Source: Notospermus geniculatus (taxonomy: Eukaryota > Nemertea > Pilidiophora > Heteronemertea > Lineidae). Taken from it: a DNA stretch of 64,000 bases. Location of the stretch: the NCBI GenBank assembly GCA_002633025.1, contig NMRB01002034.1:1342-65341 (forward strand). Direction: 5' to 3'. A program made the translations under genes and the position numbers. The notes beneath the pieces were generated by a model. It saw only the letters and a program-made list of their open reading frames with translations, was not told where the DNA came from and searched no databases. This document shows positions 23,421 through 35,158 of this stretch, one piece after another. Position 1 is the stretch's first letter. The number at the start of each line of letters is the position of its first letter.

Positions 23421-24437
23421 AACAATTAGCACACAGCACAGTGCTTCGAACTATTTGATGTACCGGTACATGTACGGTAATCGTTTATTTCAGAAGACCT
23501 GATGAGTCCATTAAACAGCTATTGCAACTTCTCCCACTTCTCCATATTTTACCAGAAATCACTGGTGCACCGGTAGTATATTGAGACACGGCAGCATCAT
23601 GACAAAGAAGTGCCATGTCTCGGTAAGTGTTGCAGTTTTAAGTTTTGACGAAGTCGTGTCATGACCTGAAACATAAACCTGTTGCATTCAGCGTCATAAC
23701 ATCTAAATACGGCTGGTGTAACATCTGACAATGTTCTCTGTTTTTCAATGTTCCCTTCTTTGTATAGGAAGGGTAGTGACAACAGACAGCTACATGTAGA
23801 GAGATAATGGCTGATATTCATAAAATTGGGGGAAATGCAAGCTTTTAGTTCACAGAAATGCTGAAAGATATTACACTGGCACTGAAGTGGTTGAAGTTGT
23901 ACAATCTCCCAGCAACAACGACCTCGTTTTCAATGGTGGAGGATTAGGCCACATCAGCTTCAAGCAATGTCCTGTAAAGTATACAACAGTATGGAAATTT
24001 TAATTCTGTTCTAGGCGTATCATTGGTATTGCAAGCGCTTGATAATATCTTCAATGATAATTATATACCTCAATATTTCCGAAGTCAATTTCCAGGCGCA
24101 CAACAGCTTACATCATCAAATATATCGTGATCATAACACCGATATAAAGTGCTGGCAATTATATTGAACAATCACCTGATCAAATAGCAAGTCCTCCAGG
24201 TTGCAATTGCATGCAAAATCAATTCCTTATAACTACATGCAACACATGGTGCCATGTAATTTATCGACTGGAATAAACTACCAGTATGCCACAAAGAGTA
24301 CAGACATTACTGCAACTTGATGGCTGATAGGTATTGGAACAAAATTCCTTTGTAATCATGAAATCATTTCAAGTTGGATATTTGTCTCATGTGCTGAAAT
24401 GAAAGCTACAAAAATATCTGAGCAAAGCAATCTAAGA

Positions 24438-24649
24438 TATCGTATACGCAGATATTTTCGCATGTAAAAATTCTCGCGAAAATCGCGAAATCAACATTTT
24501 GCCATGAATATTAATATTACGCACAAGTTTCCCCCAACAATCCAGTCAGTTCCCTTCCCTGCCCTTGCCGGGAACACTCCACGCGAAACAGAAAAAAAAT
24601 GTTCAATTTGTGAAATATCATCCCGCGAAAATATTTGCGTATATGGTAC
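24438..24649. repeat. CGCGAAA-rich inverted-repeat element in block C
   Basis: Left CGTATACGCAGATATTTTCG and right CGCGAAAATATTTGCGTATA are complementary. The block-D counterpart is at 26777-26979. Confidence 0.75.
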
Positions 24650-25069
24650 AATAATGTTTTTCAAAGAGTTATTTTTTAACAAATCTTTAATACTACACAT
24701 AGGCCTACATGTACTTTGATAGAGGGTAGGGCCTAATATTACTTCACATGGGCAGAGCAGACTACATGTACATTTTGGTCGGCAGATTCACCTGACCATA
24801 CTTGAATTTGATCATCCTGTTTAGCATGGCCGACCATCCAATGATCAAATCTACTGATCATGGTCCTGTCACGCCTGTATATCACTCAATGGATACACAG
24901 CCAGATCAATGGAAATGGCGGCGGCTCCATTGATATCTTGCTACAGGATCAGGAATACCATGGCAAACAAACACACACCCAGGGTTTTAAAATACCAACC
25001 TATAGTGCACGTTAGTTAATTGCCATGAATTCTACGTTTTGCTTAGGGATGGGACCTTTGATTGAACTA

Positions 25070-25236
25070 CAGTGCACCCTCGCTCTCTCGAACCTTGATT
25101 TTACGAACTCCCAGATATTACGAACCCAACGTTTGGCTTTCATGACATGTATGTAAATCCTCGCTATTACAAACTCTGCGTTAGTACGAACTTAACGCTT
25201 GGACCCCGGAGGGTTCGTAATAGTGAGGGGGGACTG
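25070..25236. mobile_element. Tigger/pogo-like MITE with TA target duplication
   Basis: Ends CAGTGCACCCTCGCTCTCTC and the complement (GTAATAGTGAGGGGGGACTG), flanked by TA at 25068-25069 and 25237-25238. CGCTATTAC/TACGAAC words repeat inside. Confidence 0.85.
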
Positions 25237-25626
25237 TACATGTATTTGATGTAATCGTTTATTTCGGACGACCTCACGAATCCATAAACAGCTATTGCAA
25301 CTTTTCCCACTTCTCCATATTTTACCAGAAATCACTGGTGCACTGGTACCTTTAATCATGTTAATACTTAACCACTTCAGTGCCATGGTTAGGTATATTG
25401 AGACACGGCAGCGTCATGACATAGAGTGCCGTGTCCCGGTGAGTGTTGCAGTTTTAAGTTTTTAAATAAAGTCGTGTCATGACGTCACCTGAAACATGAA
25501 ACCTGTTGCATTCAGCGTCATAACATCTAAATACGGCTGGTGTAACATCTGCCAATGTTCTCTGTTTTTCAATGTTCCCTTCTTTGTATCGGAAGGGTAG
25601 TGACAACAGACAGCTAGAGAGACAAT

Positions 25627-25750
25627 GGCTGATATTCATAAAATCGGGGGAAATGCAAGCTTTTAGTTCAAGTTTGGTAGTGCATTTACGTTGAACCTTG
25701 GTGTGCAAATCTCAAGTAAAAGCATTTGCTAACTTTTATGAATACCAGCT
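25627..25750. repeat. Palindromic MITE P1 (copy 4)
   Basis: Left GGCTGATATTCATAAAAT and right ATGAATACCAGCT with AAGTAAAAGCATTTGCTAAC. In block C the right half is missing, with TTCA at the break on both sides. Confidence 0.75.
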
Positions 25751-25843
25751 CAGCTCAATTTGGCAGTATTATAAAGGGAGAACATTCACACAGAAATGCT
25801 GAAAGATATTACACTGGCACTGAAGTGGTTGAAGTTGTACAAT

Positions 25844-26244
25844 AGAGAGGATGCGCAACTTTCCGACTCCGACTCCGAGAATGAATTGCAGTCCGCTATG
25901 GACATCCTTGATTAAAACGATGTGATAGACGTTTTCAATTTGTCAAACACCATAAATTGAAGGCAGAAAAAATTGGCCTAATAAATCGGAAGTGTGGATA
26001 AATAATGAATATTGAAGTCGTAATCCTAGTCGTTACGACTTTGAGACACGACTATGACGACTACGAAATTTGCGATTTATGCGCACTTCCGATTACGAGT
26101 CAAAATTATTCTGCCACAAAGTTATGGCATTTTACGATTTGCAAACGTCTATCAAATCGTTTTTATCAAGGATGTCCATAGGCTAGCGGACTGCAATTCA
26201 TTCTCGTAGTTGAAGTCGGAGTCGGAAAGCTGCGCATCCTCTCT
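25844..26244. mobile_element. Long-TIR MITE inserted in block D
   Basis: Roughly 80-base inverted ends: AGAGAGGATGCGCAACTTTC on the left, GAAAGCTGCGCATCCTCTCT on the right, continuing through GGACATCCTTGATTAAAACG. Block C reads ACAATCTCCCAGC without it. The target duplication is short or degraded (AT or TA). Confidence 0.9.
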
Positions 26245-26776
26245 ATTCTCCCAGCAACAACAACCTCATTTTCAATGGTGGAGGATAAGGCCATATCAGC
26301 TTCAAGCAATGTCCTGTAAGGCACAACAGTATGGAATTTTTAATTCTGTTCTAGGCGTATCATTGGTATTGCAAGCGCTTGATAATATCTTCAATGATAA
26401 TTATATACCTCAATATTTCCGAAGTCAATTTCCAGGCGCACAACAGCTTACATCATCAAATATATCGTGATCATAACACTGATATAAAGTGCTGGCAATT
26501 ATATTGAACAATCACCTGATCAAATAGCAAGTCCTCCAGGTTGCAATTGCATGCAAAATCAATTCTTTATAACTACATGCAACACATGGTGCCATGTAAT
26601 TTATCGACTGGAATAAACTAGCAGTATGCCACAAAGAGTACAGACATACTGCAACTTGATGGCTGATAGGTATTGGAACAAAATTCCTTTGTAATCATGA
26701 AATCATTTCAAGTTGGATATTTGTCTCATGTGCTGAAATGAAAGCTACAAAAAATTCTGAGCAAAGCAATCTAAGA

Positions 26777-26979
26777 TATCGTATACGCAGATATTTCCGC
26801 GTGTAAAAATTCTCGCGAAATCAACATTTTGCCACGAACATTAATATTACGCACAAGTTTCCCCCAACAATCCAGTCAGTTCCCTTCCCTGCCCTTGCTG
26901 GGAACACTCCACGCGAAACAGAAAAAAAATGTTCAATTTGTGAAATATCATCCCGCGAAAATATTTGCGTATACGGTAC
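26777..26979. repeat. CGCGAAA-rich inverted-repeat element in block D
   Basis: Copy of 24438-24649, with a deletion of 11-12 bases at CGCGAAAATCGCGAAATC. Confidence 0.75.
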
Positions 26980-27164
26980 AATAATGTTTTCCAAAGAGTT
27001 ATTTTTTAACAAATCTTTAATACTACACATAGGCCTACATGAACTTTGATAGAGGGTAGGGCCTAATATTACTTCACATGGGCAGAGCAGACTACATGTA
27101 CATTTTGGTCGGCAGATTCACCTGACCATACTTGAAACCGAATGATAGCAAAATCTGAGCTTAC

Positions 27165-27259
27165 CTCTTGCAGAGAGTTTTCTGGTGTTAATTATTTTGG
27201 CAGCATACTCCTGTCCAGTCGAGATTTTGACACATCTCTTCACAATAGAGAATGCTCCT
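27165..27259 (-). CDS. CAMK2: CaMKII coding exon 2 (ATP-binding loop and catalytic lysine)
   Basis: 95 bases; acceptor ATTTTTCAG, donor AGAG|GTAAGC, phase 2 to phase 1. Encodes [11 protein letters not shown] and [15 protein letters not shown], close to GAFSVVRRCVKK and [16 protein letters not shown] of vertebrate CaMKII. It lies 30 bases from the end of a 2.3-kb tandem-duplicated block. Confidence 0.95.
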
Positions 27260-30200
27260 CTGAAAAATAAAACAAAGACATGTAGTACAGTACCGATAGA
27301 TGGTCACTTGAAAAAGGAAGTAGAGTGAAATATTTGAACAAAANAGAGGCAGGTCCCGGGTTCGAATCTCAGGCCATGGATTAATCTAAATATTAATCAT
27401 CCCTGGCTCTTAGGTCTGTCGCATGGGACAGTAATGAATAAGCCGTAGTCCCTTTACCTTGTCCTTTGCAAGGGCAAATAAGACCCCATCTGAGTGGGGA
27501 ACATGAGCAACTTCAGATGGCCTCTTCAGTACTTACCAAGGCCAATAATGCTATGGCTTCAGCCCCGGTGGAAAAATCAAAACAAATACACATTTCTACC
27601 AACTAGTCTGGTTCACACAAGCGACTCTGTACAAGTCTCAACATTCAAAGCTCATTATTTTGGACATTGCTTTTCATTCAAGGCCTGTTATGTTATATGC
27701 TGATGTGTACTTCATAACATCCTACACGTTACCATACCGTACTGACAAAACCCAAAGCTTTTCCTGTCAGAACATCAGACACCCCAAGTTTTTCTGCTCT
27801 GCAGTAACAAAACACTTCAGCTTCAAAAAACAAAGGGTTGCTAATGAGAGCAAAGTAACTTGCGGTGATACACTGAACGCCCTGAGACGACTTCCGTGAT
27901 TTTAGGATCAGTTTGCAGGCTTAGGTATACTGCAGCATGAGCTAATGATAGAGGGAGAATTCTTTCGTGGCTTTGTTTTATGTCATTGTTACACCTCTGA
28001 ACAAGATGTCGTAAGGAAGAAGAGTTAATACCAAGAATTCTTTATGAAGACTACAGCCAAGATGTGATGTATTCACCCAGGTAGAGGAGGCAGCATTACC
28101 TGTCTATGCACTCCATGCATGATTGTACAGCAAACTTTTCATAGTACACACAACTAGAATAAAATTAACATGCAACGCCAGGCTAACATGGAAGAGCATG
28201 GCTTCTTTTCACTTAAACCGACATGGTTGATGGAATAAGCATGCAAAGATCAGACATCAAAGACTGCAAAGGCAGTGCAGTGTAGGCTATAGGGGTGGAC
28301 CAAAAATAGATCCCTGGCCTGGGTTAAATGCCAGTCACCAGCAGCTCGCAACTGTACTGCATGTACTGTAGGCTACATCATTGTTACGCTAGTAACGATT
28401 GTAAACAAATTCGCCCATGTTTTTTGGGCAATTTTTGCCAGCCCGGTGAACAACGAAGGAGTTGGACTGCACACGTGAATTCCATCCAGGAAAAAGATGC
28501 TGATTGGTACAATCATGACAAAGGTGATGGGAGTATGATGACCAATGGCCAACCGGTGGGTAAATGTTCATAGTGTACTGACATAAGAAATTCAAGACAA
28601 ATGGGTCAGGAATGTATGCTTTCAAGAGGAATTCACCTTCCAATTCCATTTCCATCCAGCAATGAACATCAGACACAGGCGCAGATACCAAGGGGCATAC
28701 ATGCCCCCCCCCCTCATTTTTCGGTGACCAACATTAGAAAAAAAGCCCCTTTTCAAAGTGGGGTCTCATAATTGCCTGTAATTTGTCCCTCAGATGATGG
28801 GAAATCGCACCAACGCCACGGCCTTCTAGATTTCAAAATTCAGGGCTCCCACCGCAAAATGACTGAAATAGTATAGGAAATATTCCAAGAATTTAGGGGA
28901 AATATAGGAAAAATATAGGAAATTTCCAAGCAATTTTGATCAAATTTAACATGAAATACCTAATAAAGATCCGATGAAACAATGTTTCATGGCTGCCTTC
29001 CATGTCATGTTCTCTCTCTTGACTGTAATGGAACCTGAAACTGATGTCAGCTGCCTTGTTCATGCCCGGGTTCGTACCCTTAAAAACATTAAGCGGCATG
29101 CTCAATTTAGGCTGAAGACATCAAGTCCAAAGTCCAGTGCAGTTTTGTGAGCATCTCCATGACTCAGGCAACGGTACGACATGAAAAGGAAAGATCAGGG
29201 GCGGATGAAGGATTTCCTTGAGGGGTGGGTTTCTGAAGGCGGAGGACAATGCCCCCGCATGTGCCGAAGGCGCGCGTCACTGGTACCGATTTGGCGGGGG
29301 GTCTGGGGGGCCTCCCCCAGGAAAATTTTGAAAATCAGAAGCTCTGAGAAGCGATTTCCCGGCATCTGAGGTTGAGAAAGTCCGATGCCAGATTAGACAC
29401 TTATGCCATTTTTCAATGCAGTTTTTAAAATTTGTGGTTAAAAATTGATGGTTGATGAAAAAAGCCTGAAAATATAGGAAATATCCTTGAAAATGCCAGA
29501 AATATAGGAAGTATAGGAATATAGGAAATATACCGCACAAAAGTCCAGAAATATAGGAAAAATAGGAAATATAGGAGCGGTGGGAGCCCTGAAATTTTCT
29601 GGGGGAGACGCCCCACCGTGGCTTCACGTCTTCGGCACTCGCCTTCATCGGTCCACCTGTCGCCTTCTGTGCCCCCATTTACCAGAATCCTGGATCCGCC
29701 CCTGAGAACACTGGCGATCAGCAGGGAACAGTCTACACACTTCACATTTCATATTCTCCAATCTTGATAATGATGTGCTACAATGCAAATGAATTAAGTT
29801 ATTCAATTTGATGTCCGTATGAGTGGAGAACAGCTTGATTGAAGAAAACATTGACAATCATTTTGATGTAGTAGAGTGATCGATTCTATGAGTAGAGAGA
29901 ACTTGAACACAGGCTGGTACAGAGGACATATATTCAGGATACAGTAGTACCCAGCTGCTGGCAGGAGATTACCAAATAGAACTTCTAATTCAGGCATGGG
30001 ATGATCCTCTTGGGACAAATGAAGCAGGATTAGAATGCAACAACATTCAAGACGTGCTGAATCAATTCTACAAAATGTATCAAAATAAATGCAACGTGGC
30101 TAACCAGTAGGTTTTGCAGCAGGCCTACATGTAAGTTCAGAGTACAATGAAATGTACAATGTAGAATAATTTGTAAGTCAGTTCTTCCAGAATTTCTTCA

Positions 30201-33200
30201 CGGGCCTATCATGGAAGACATCGCCCAATCCAGAGGCCTGCCCACCGCTTCCATTTTTCATGACCTCTTCTCAGACAAGCCTTACACATTTTATTGAATT
30301 CTGAAAATGCACACAAATAACACACCTTGGCTAACAATATATCGGAATTGGGACATTACCAAGTGAAACCACACTCACCATGGTTCAATAAGTATGAATA
30401 GACTATTTATAGCACAAAAAAATAGGAATCCAGGTAGGTACTATCTCAGAACTATCAATGACTGGTACAACCTTTAGTCCAGGGATTGGTTACGACACGT
30501 TTGAGCGACAGGATTACATGTAAACCTACTTTTTATCAAATCAAATGGTCATACTTAGACTGTCCCAGAGTATTGCATTGTTTCATCAAATTCACACTTA
30601 AGAAGTTTTGTGCATACGACCCCTGGCCTGCGCCCCCCCCTATTTTTCAGTGACCAACGTTAGAAAAATTGCCCTTTTTCAAAGTGCCACAGAATCGCCA
30701 TGTAATTCATCCCTCAGATGCTGGGAAATCACACCAACGGCCTTCTAGATCACAAAATTTTCTGGGGGAGAACCCCCAGACCTGCCCGGCATGGCTTCGT
30801 GCCTTCGGTGTTTGCCTTCATCGGTCCCCCTGTGGCCTTCTGTGCCCCCATACATGATGTACCAGAATCCTGGATCTGCCATAAGCGGACAGACACAATC
30901 ACATTCATTGACATGAGCAAGCCTAGTTTATACTTCGACGCAAGACCATCGGCGTCCGACGCCCGATCAAATCTGGACGCCGACTTCGCGGAATTGATTT
31001 ATAGTCCAGCGTACTTTAGCGACGGCGACCCGTTATGAAACGACTCAAGTAATAACAACCTCGCGATCGGACACCGACCAAATCGTACGACGGGGTCGGC
31101 GTCGAACGCAAGAACGTGCGTCGGTCGCCGGCGATGGTCGTGCGTCGAAGTATAAACTAGGCTTTAGGCTGTTTGGCAAACATATTCCAAGCAAATATGA
31201 CCTGTCTCGGCCAATGGTAAAATGCCAAGAACAGTCTGTATCATGAGAATTAATCATGTCTCCTGATAACAACCACTGTAAATGCCATACTACCCACTGC
31301 ATAGTTACCAGATGTTGTGTACATTTCTAGACTACCAACACAGAGGTTTACTCAGTTTATGTCTTGAAGTGCTAAACAAAGCTCAGAGTTGGAGCAAAGG
31401 AACACTACATGAAGTTACAAGTATGTATGCATAACTACAAGCATCAACAATCTGAATTTGATAGTCCCACTTGCAGAACAAGTAAGCTTAGTATTCCAAT
31501 ATTAAATTCCTTCTTATCTAGACCATGCTGCATGACAGACAGTAGCCAACAGGTACCATGATATCAGGTAGCCCACCTTGACTCATTATAGGCCTATAAG
31601 TGAAAGTAGAACAGTTTCTCATCATACTAGTGTACATCCCATGTACACAACTTGGGTTATCACTCAGACATCTTTCAATGCAAGGTACAATAGTCTTCCT
31701 TGGGATTATGGTCATGTGTTGGAATGATTTGCTCTTGTTCATATTGTTTCCAAGATAATTCAGTTATCACTTTACTAGCCATACATACATGTAAGAGCTC
31801 AACAGAAACAAACCGATGTTCCCCGGAACTTCCGAGTGACTGGCAACCATCAAAAGCTGGCACCTGTTGTTTTACCACAGACAGATGATTAAAAAATTTG
31901 CTCACTGATCTGACAGACAGAAGACAAATGACACAATCCGAATATACATTTTCCCTTCTACAATAAATATTATTTTATGATATATAAATACATGTAGATG
32001 AAGGGAGTACTTCATTAGTGCCATTTGCAGCAGCCGCATGACACACACGTTTAGGGATCTGACTGACATGAAACAAGAAATGACCAATTTGTGATAATTT
32101 GTTGGCATAATAATATTCCTCGTTCAGAACTACGGTAACCTGATTATATTGAGGTACACACCTATGTAATAATGCCAAGTCTTGCCACTGAGTACAGCAT
32201 AACACATAGAACAAGCCTACATGTAATACCAAGAATATATAAGTACCAAGAATGTACAACTCAGTAATCAATCAAACGGGTGGGCATTAGGTTACTTTTT
32301 CTGATAATAGAGGGCGTACGGTAATTATAGGCCTTCTAATTAAATAACCAATGTTTAGGTTTAAGGGTTGTTGACTGAATTGTATTATTTAGAATAACGT
32401 CAATATTCTTATGTAAAGTTACAGGCATATTACTGGCATACAAATATTTTTTGATTTTGGTGAAACCATGGATTTGTTGTTTAGGTCAGAGTGCCCGACC
32501 CAGAGATCAAGTACGATATCAATTTGTCGAAAATATGGTCCATTCAAAACTGCTCTGTAGCTCGGTTATTTCTGAGTGCATACAACTGCGGGAGGTGTCA
32601 TTTTGTTCGTAATGATCTTCCCAACACAATAACCCTTCACAAATTAAGATCCCTTCAGTTACATGTTCACCAGAGGCAAATTAGTAAACCCACTTTTGGC
32701 ACATATTTGGAGTTGTACATTCTTGGTACTTATATATTCTTGGTAATACCTAACTTTACTGCCTAGAGTCCTCACCAAATTATTCACTCGCTTAATTTTC
32801 TAGCAACTGTATTGCGTAGGCCTAAACAGATCAAAATCATTACACACTGTTCATCTAAATCATTTTATCAACAGCGAGACTGAGTGCAGAGTTGATAAAG
32901 AAAATTGAGTTCATCAGGCATATTTTGGAGGCCAATTGCTTTCCCACTCCTTGAACCCTGTAATTCTTTGTTGGGGAGCTTCCAAAACATACAATGAAAT
33001 AGACTCATGAAGTGGTTGCATTGAGTTAATTCCAACACCAGAAGTCAGAATATGTATTCTTATCAGCATACATGGGAAGAGTCAGGGACAACATGTGGGT
33101 CAAGACAAGTGGCCAGTCAAGGAGAGCTCATGAGCTGGGCCTACATGTAGTCTTGAACTATACACGATATCAAACTAACATTCCATAATATGGGCGGGCC

Positions 33201-34970
33201 CAGGAATGCCAGGCAAACAACAGGAACAATAACTCTGATTGGATGGGAGGCTTTGAGCTAGACATGTAAACTGTCAAATTTACTAATGCAGGGGTTCTGC
33301 TGGAATAATTTATTTTGTAGCCAAATCTGTAATTTTTTAAATTATTTTGAAGTTTTTTTCAACGATTCATTGTAATTCCTCTGGGAAATTTGTAGCCAAT
33401 TAGTTATTTCCTTAGCCACTGAATAAAAATATTAGCAAATGGCTACAATGGCTACTGCCAGCAGAAACCCTGCTAATGACATTAAAATTTCACAGTTCAT
33501 ATTAATGTCAATGTTGGGTACTGAACAGTGATTTAGAGGGTGTTCCAGAATCTGGTAAGGGGCACTTTATTCAGCACCAGGTCCAGGAAATTGTTTGTCT
33601 CACTGTAGGCAGGGCATTTCGCCCCTCAGCTCATTGGAACTCATTAGATACTCTGTACTCTGCAGAATGAAGTTACTTGTGAAATTCCAGAATGGACTAA
33701 AGACGGATGTTTCTATTGAAGAGATAATTTCAATGACTCTAGGGGATGCATTTGAACATTTTTATTTTCAAAAACAGAAACTATACCATATGGTACAAAT
33801 CTACATGTAGGCCAAGCCTAACTTTCATTCATTCATTTATTATTGGCAACAATACGATCATTCAGCTGTAGGCCTAACTTCTTTCTATTTCTTGCCATCT
33901 TTCTCTTGTCAACTTTCATTGCTTCCAGACTGTCATGACACCATAGTGGCGATGCTTGTTACAAACCGACGCTGCAGTTTGCTGATGATGCAACAGATGA
34001 AGACGATGACACGGGTCGGTTTAGATGTTCTAAAACTTTAGGGCCTGGCTGGCCTAATAGGCCTACCGGTATGCTGAACTGACGAAGACGAGTGAAGTCA
34101 AGTCTTACACGTGAATAGGCCTAGGCCCTAGTTTAGTACATCCCTTACGCCTTCCCCGGCCTTAGGCACGACATTGACAATAGACAAATCCCAAATTCCA
34201 AGTTCTGCACACCGAAATAGCAATAAGAACCTCGATCTGAAACCAGCTGACATGACGCAATCCGTGATTCAGCAATGGTCAACTCTGACGTAATGTCATC
34301 CAAGTCACTGTCGTGGGATTCTCTGCGTCACGTCATTCAGTTTCATTTCAGACCGAGGTTCTTGTTGCTATTTCGACGGAAGTGCGCAGATCTTTCCCGT
34401 TTACGTCAATCTGGGATTTGTCTATACAGCATGACATTTTTGACATGACAAGCTAGGCCTGCCGCCTAGGCCCTATTTCACGGTTGGTTGGCAACCCTGC
34501 AGCTGACATTAGGCCTATTTTGAAGTGTTAGGCCTATGACATGACATGATATGAAAATCAAACTCTGAAAATGAAGCACAAATTATCCAATAGGCCTATA
34601 AGTAGCCTTTTACGAGATATAGAGAATATCACACCACAAATTTTACCAGTTTGTTGAGGAGACTGACATGACCATGACCGACTGGCCAGACGTCAACAAG
34701 GGACATGCACAGTACGCATACCGGCGTACACACGCCACGGCACGGAAGTCTGTCACGGTGGGAAAAGTCGTAATTTCCAGGCCACCGCAGTAGAAAATTA
34801 TCCACTTCTCAGAAACTATAGCAACAATCACATCCAAATTATCCAAGTATAATCACAACATATCCTTCTTCATTTTGCTGATATTCGTTTCTCTATACTT
34901 ACTTTCCTAATTCCTCTTTTAATTCGTAAAGATCGTGAAATTTCTGGGTAGTTGTTTGGGGGGCAGCCAT
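27165..34970 (-). CDS. CAMK2: CaMKII (calcium/calmodulin-dependent protein kinase II), 5' part only
   Basis: Multimeric Ser/Thr kinase activated by Ca2+/calmodulin. Exon 1 (34903-34970) encodes an ORF start ending [10 protein letters not shown] and exon 2 (27165-27259) continues [20 protein letters not shown] then [11 protein letters not shown]. Together they give the glycine-rich loop (GKGAFSIV, residues 22-29) and ATP-binding Lys44. The exon 1/2 split (phase 2) and the 95-base second exon match vertebrate CAMK2 genes. Intron 1 is about 7.6 kb and packed with inserted elements. No later exon (for example HRDLKPEN) was found between 1 and 27164, so the rest probably lies outside. GBF1 is upstream on the same strand. 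The paralog letter cannot be assigned; most invertebrates have one CaMKII gene. Confidence 0.93.
27345..27592 (+). repeat. tRNA-derived SINE S1 (copy 1, CaMKII intron 1)
   Basis: Starts just after an N at 27344 in GAGGCAGGTCCCGGGTTCGA (box B), so box A is lost. Body: CATCCCTGGCTCTT, GGGACAGTAA, TGCAAGGGCAAATAAGACCC, GAACATGAGCAACTT; tail GGCCAATAATGCTATGGCTT then CCCCGGTGGAAAAATCAAA. Confidence 0.9.
27593..28689. other. CaMKII intron 1 sequence, nothing recognised
   Basis: About 1.1 kb of unassigned sequence. Confidence 0.35.
28690..29704. repeat. Repeat family X (copy 1), split by a 751-base insertion
   Basis: Left part contains TTTTTCGGTGACCAACATTA and GATGATGGGAAATCGCACCA; right part contains TTTTCTGGGGGAGACGCCCC and ends AATCCTGGATCCGCCCCTG. 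An uninterrupted copy is at 30625-30885. Confidence 0.85.
28841..29591. mobile_element. CAGGG-type element inserted in family X, 5-bp target duplication
   Basis: Ends CAGGGCTCCCACCGC and GCGGTGGGAGCCCTG, flanked by AAATT (28836-28840, 29592-29596). Copy X2 shows the empty site as ACAAAATTTTCTGG. Interior arms repeat GAAATATAGGAAA many times. The middle (about 29194-29400) is a plus-strand relative of family X starting CAGGGGCGGATGAAGG. Confidence 0.9.
29705..30619. other. CaMKII intron 1 sequence, nothing recognised
   Basis: Unassigned sequence between the two family X copies. Confidence 0.35.
30625..30885. repeat. Repeat family X (copy 2, uninterrupted)
   Basis: Shares CAGTGACCAACGTTAGAAAA, CACCAACGGCCTTCTAGATC, TTCATCGGTCCCCCTGTGGC and CAGAATCCTGGATCTGCC with copy 1. 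Confidence 0.85.
30919..31164. repeat. CpG-rich inverted-repeat MITE
   Basis: Ends AAGCCTAGTTTATACTTCGA and TCGAAGTATAAACTAGGCTT are exact complements; the CpG-rich interior (GTCGGCGTCGAACGC and similar) continues the pairing. Inserted in CaMKII intron 1. Confidence 0.88.
31165..32223. other. CaMKII intron 1 sequence, nothing recognised
   Basis: Unassigned sequence. Confidence 0.35.
32224..32749. repeat. Inverted arms of ~40 bases enclosing ~450 bases
   Basis: AAGAATATATAAGTACCAAG with AATGTACAACTC on the left (32231-32262) returns as GAGTTGTACATT with CTTGGTACTTATATATTCTT on the right (32710-32741). The enclosed 91-codon frame at 32491 is unmatched. Confidence 0.75.
33289..33472. mobile_element. 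CAGGG-type MITE with 6-bp target duplication
   Basis: Ends CAGGGGTTCTGCTGG and CCAGCAGAAACCCTG, flanked by CTAATG (33283-33288, 33473-33478). Inside, TGTAGCCAA and TTGGCTACA-type words pair. Confidence 0.9.
33479..34180. other. CaMKII intron 1 sequence, nothing recognised
   Basis: Unassigned sequence rich in TAGGCCTA words. Confidence 0.35.
34181..34434. repeat. Inverted-repeat MITE D4 (copy 1)
   Basis: Ends TAGACAAATCCCA and TGGGATTTGTCTA; inner AAGAACCTCGATCTGAAACC and CAGACCGAGGTTCTTGTTGC pair. Copy 2 is at 38553-38797. Confidence 0.88.
34903..34970 (-). CDS. CAMK2: CaMKII coding exon 1
   Basis: Starts ATGGCTGCC with A at -3 (good context), encodes [20 protein letters not shown] followed by LGK, and ends at GGAAA|GTAAGT in phase 2. 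The first 10 residues differ from vertebrate MATTVTCTRF, as expected at this variable N-terminus; from LYEL on it fits the family. Confidence 0.92.
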
Positions 34971-35158
34971 TTTGAAATGAAAATGAATGATTAATTGATA
35001 AATCTCGTGGGTTCTCGCTGACGGCGCGCACTTGCGAGAAGTCGTCTGCTAAATGTATCAATCTGATTATAGGTGGCGTACTTGCATGGGGCATAAAACA
35101 TGGTTTTTAGAAGATAAAAAAAATTAATGCTAATGACACAATTTTTTTGTTGCAAAAA
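34971..35158 (-). promoter_or_regulatory. Probable CaMKII 5' UTR and proximal promoter
   Basis: Sequence directly upstream of the CaMKII start codon, between it and a foldback element at 35159. It contains a short CpG-bearing stretch around 35010-35045. No TATA box or initiator could be fixed. The assignment rests on position only. Confidence 0.4.

Larger units (their letters stand above)
22589..24804. repeat. Tandem-duplicated block C (partner 24805-27134)
   Basis: Starts AATTTGATCATCCTGTTTAG and ends ACCTGACCATACTTGA, as does block D, which follows with no spacer. Extensive stretches, such as 24001-24780 versus 26341-27110, are nearly identical. Block C holds a SINE at 22838-23090; D holds three other insertions. 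Confidence 0.95.
24805..27134. repeat. Tandem-duplicated block D (partner 22589-24804)
   Basis: Second copy, ending 30 bases before CaMKII exon 2. Compared with C it carries a TA-flanked element (25070-25236), about 117 bases completing a P1 MITE (25678-25790), and a long-TIR element (25844-26244). Confidence 0.95.

Noticed and set aside
1-27164. Later CaMKII exons (for example the HRDLKPEN exon)
   Set aside because: I looked on the minus strand for the conserved kinase words and splice borders and found none.
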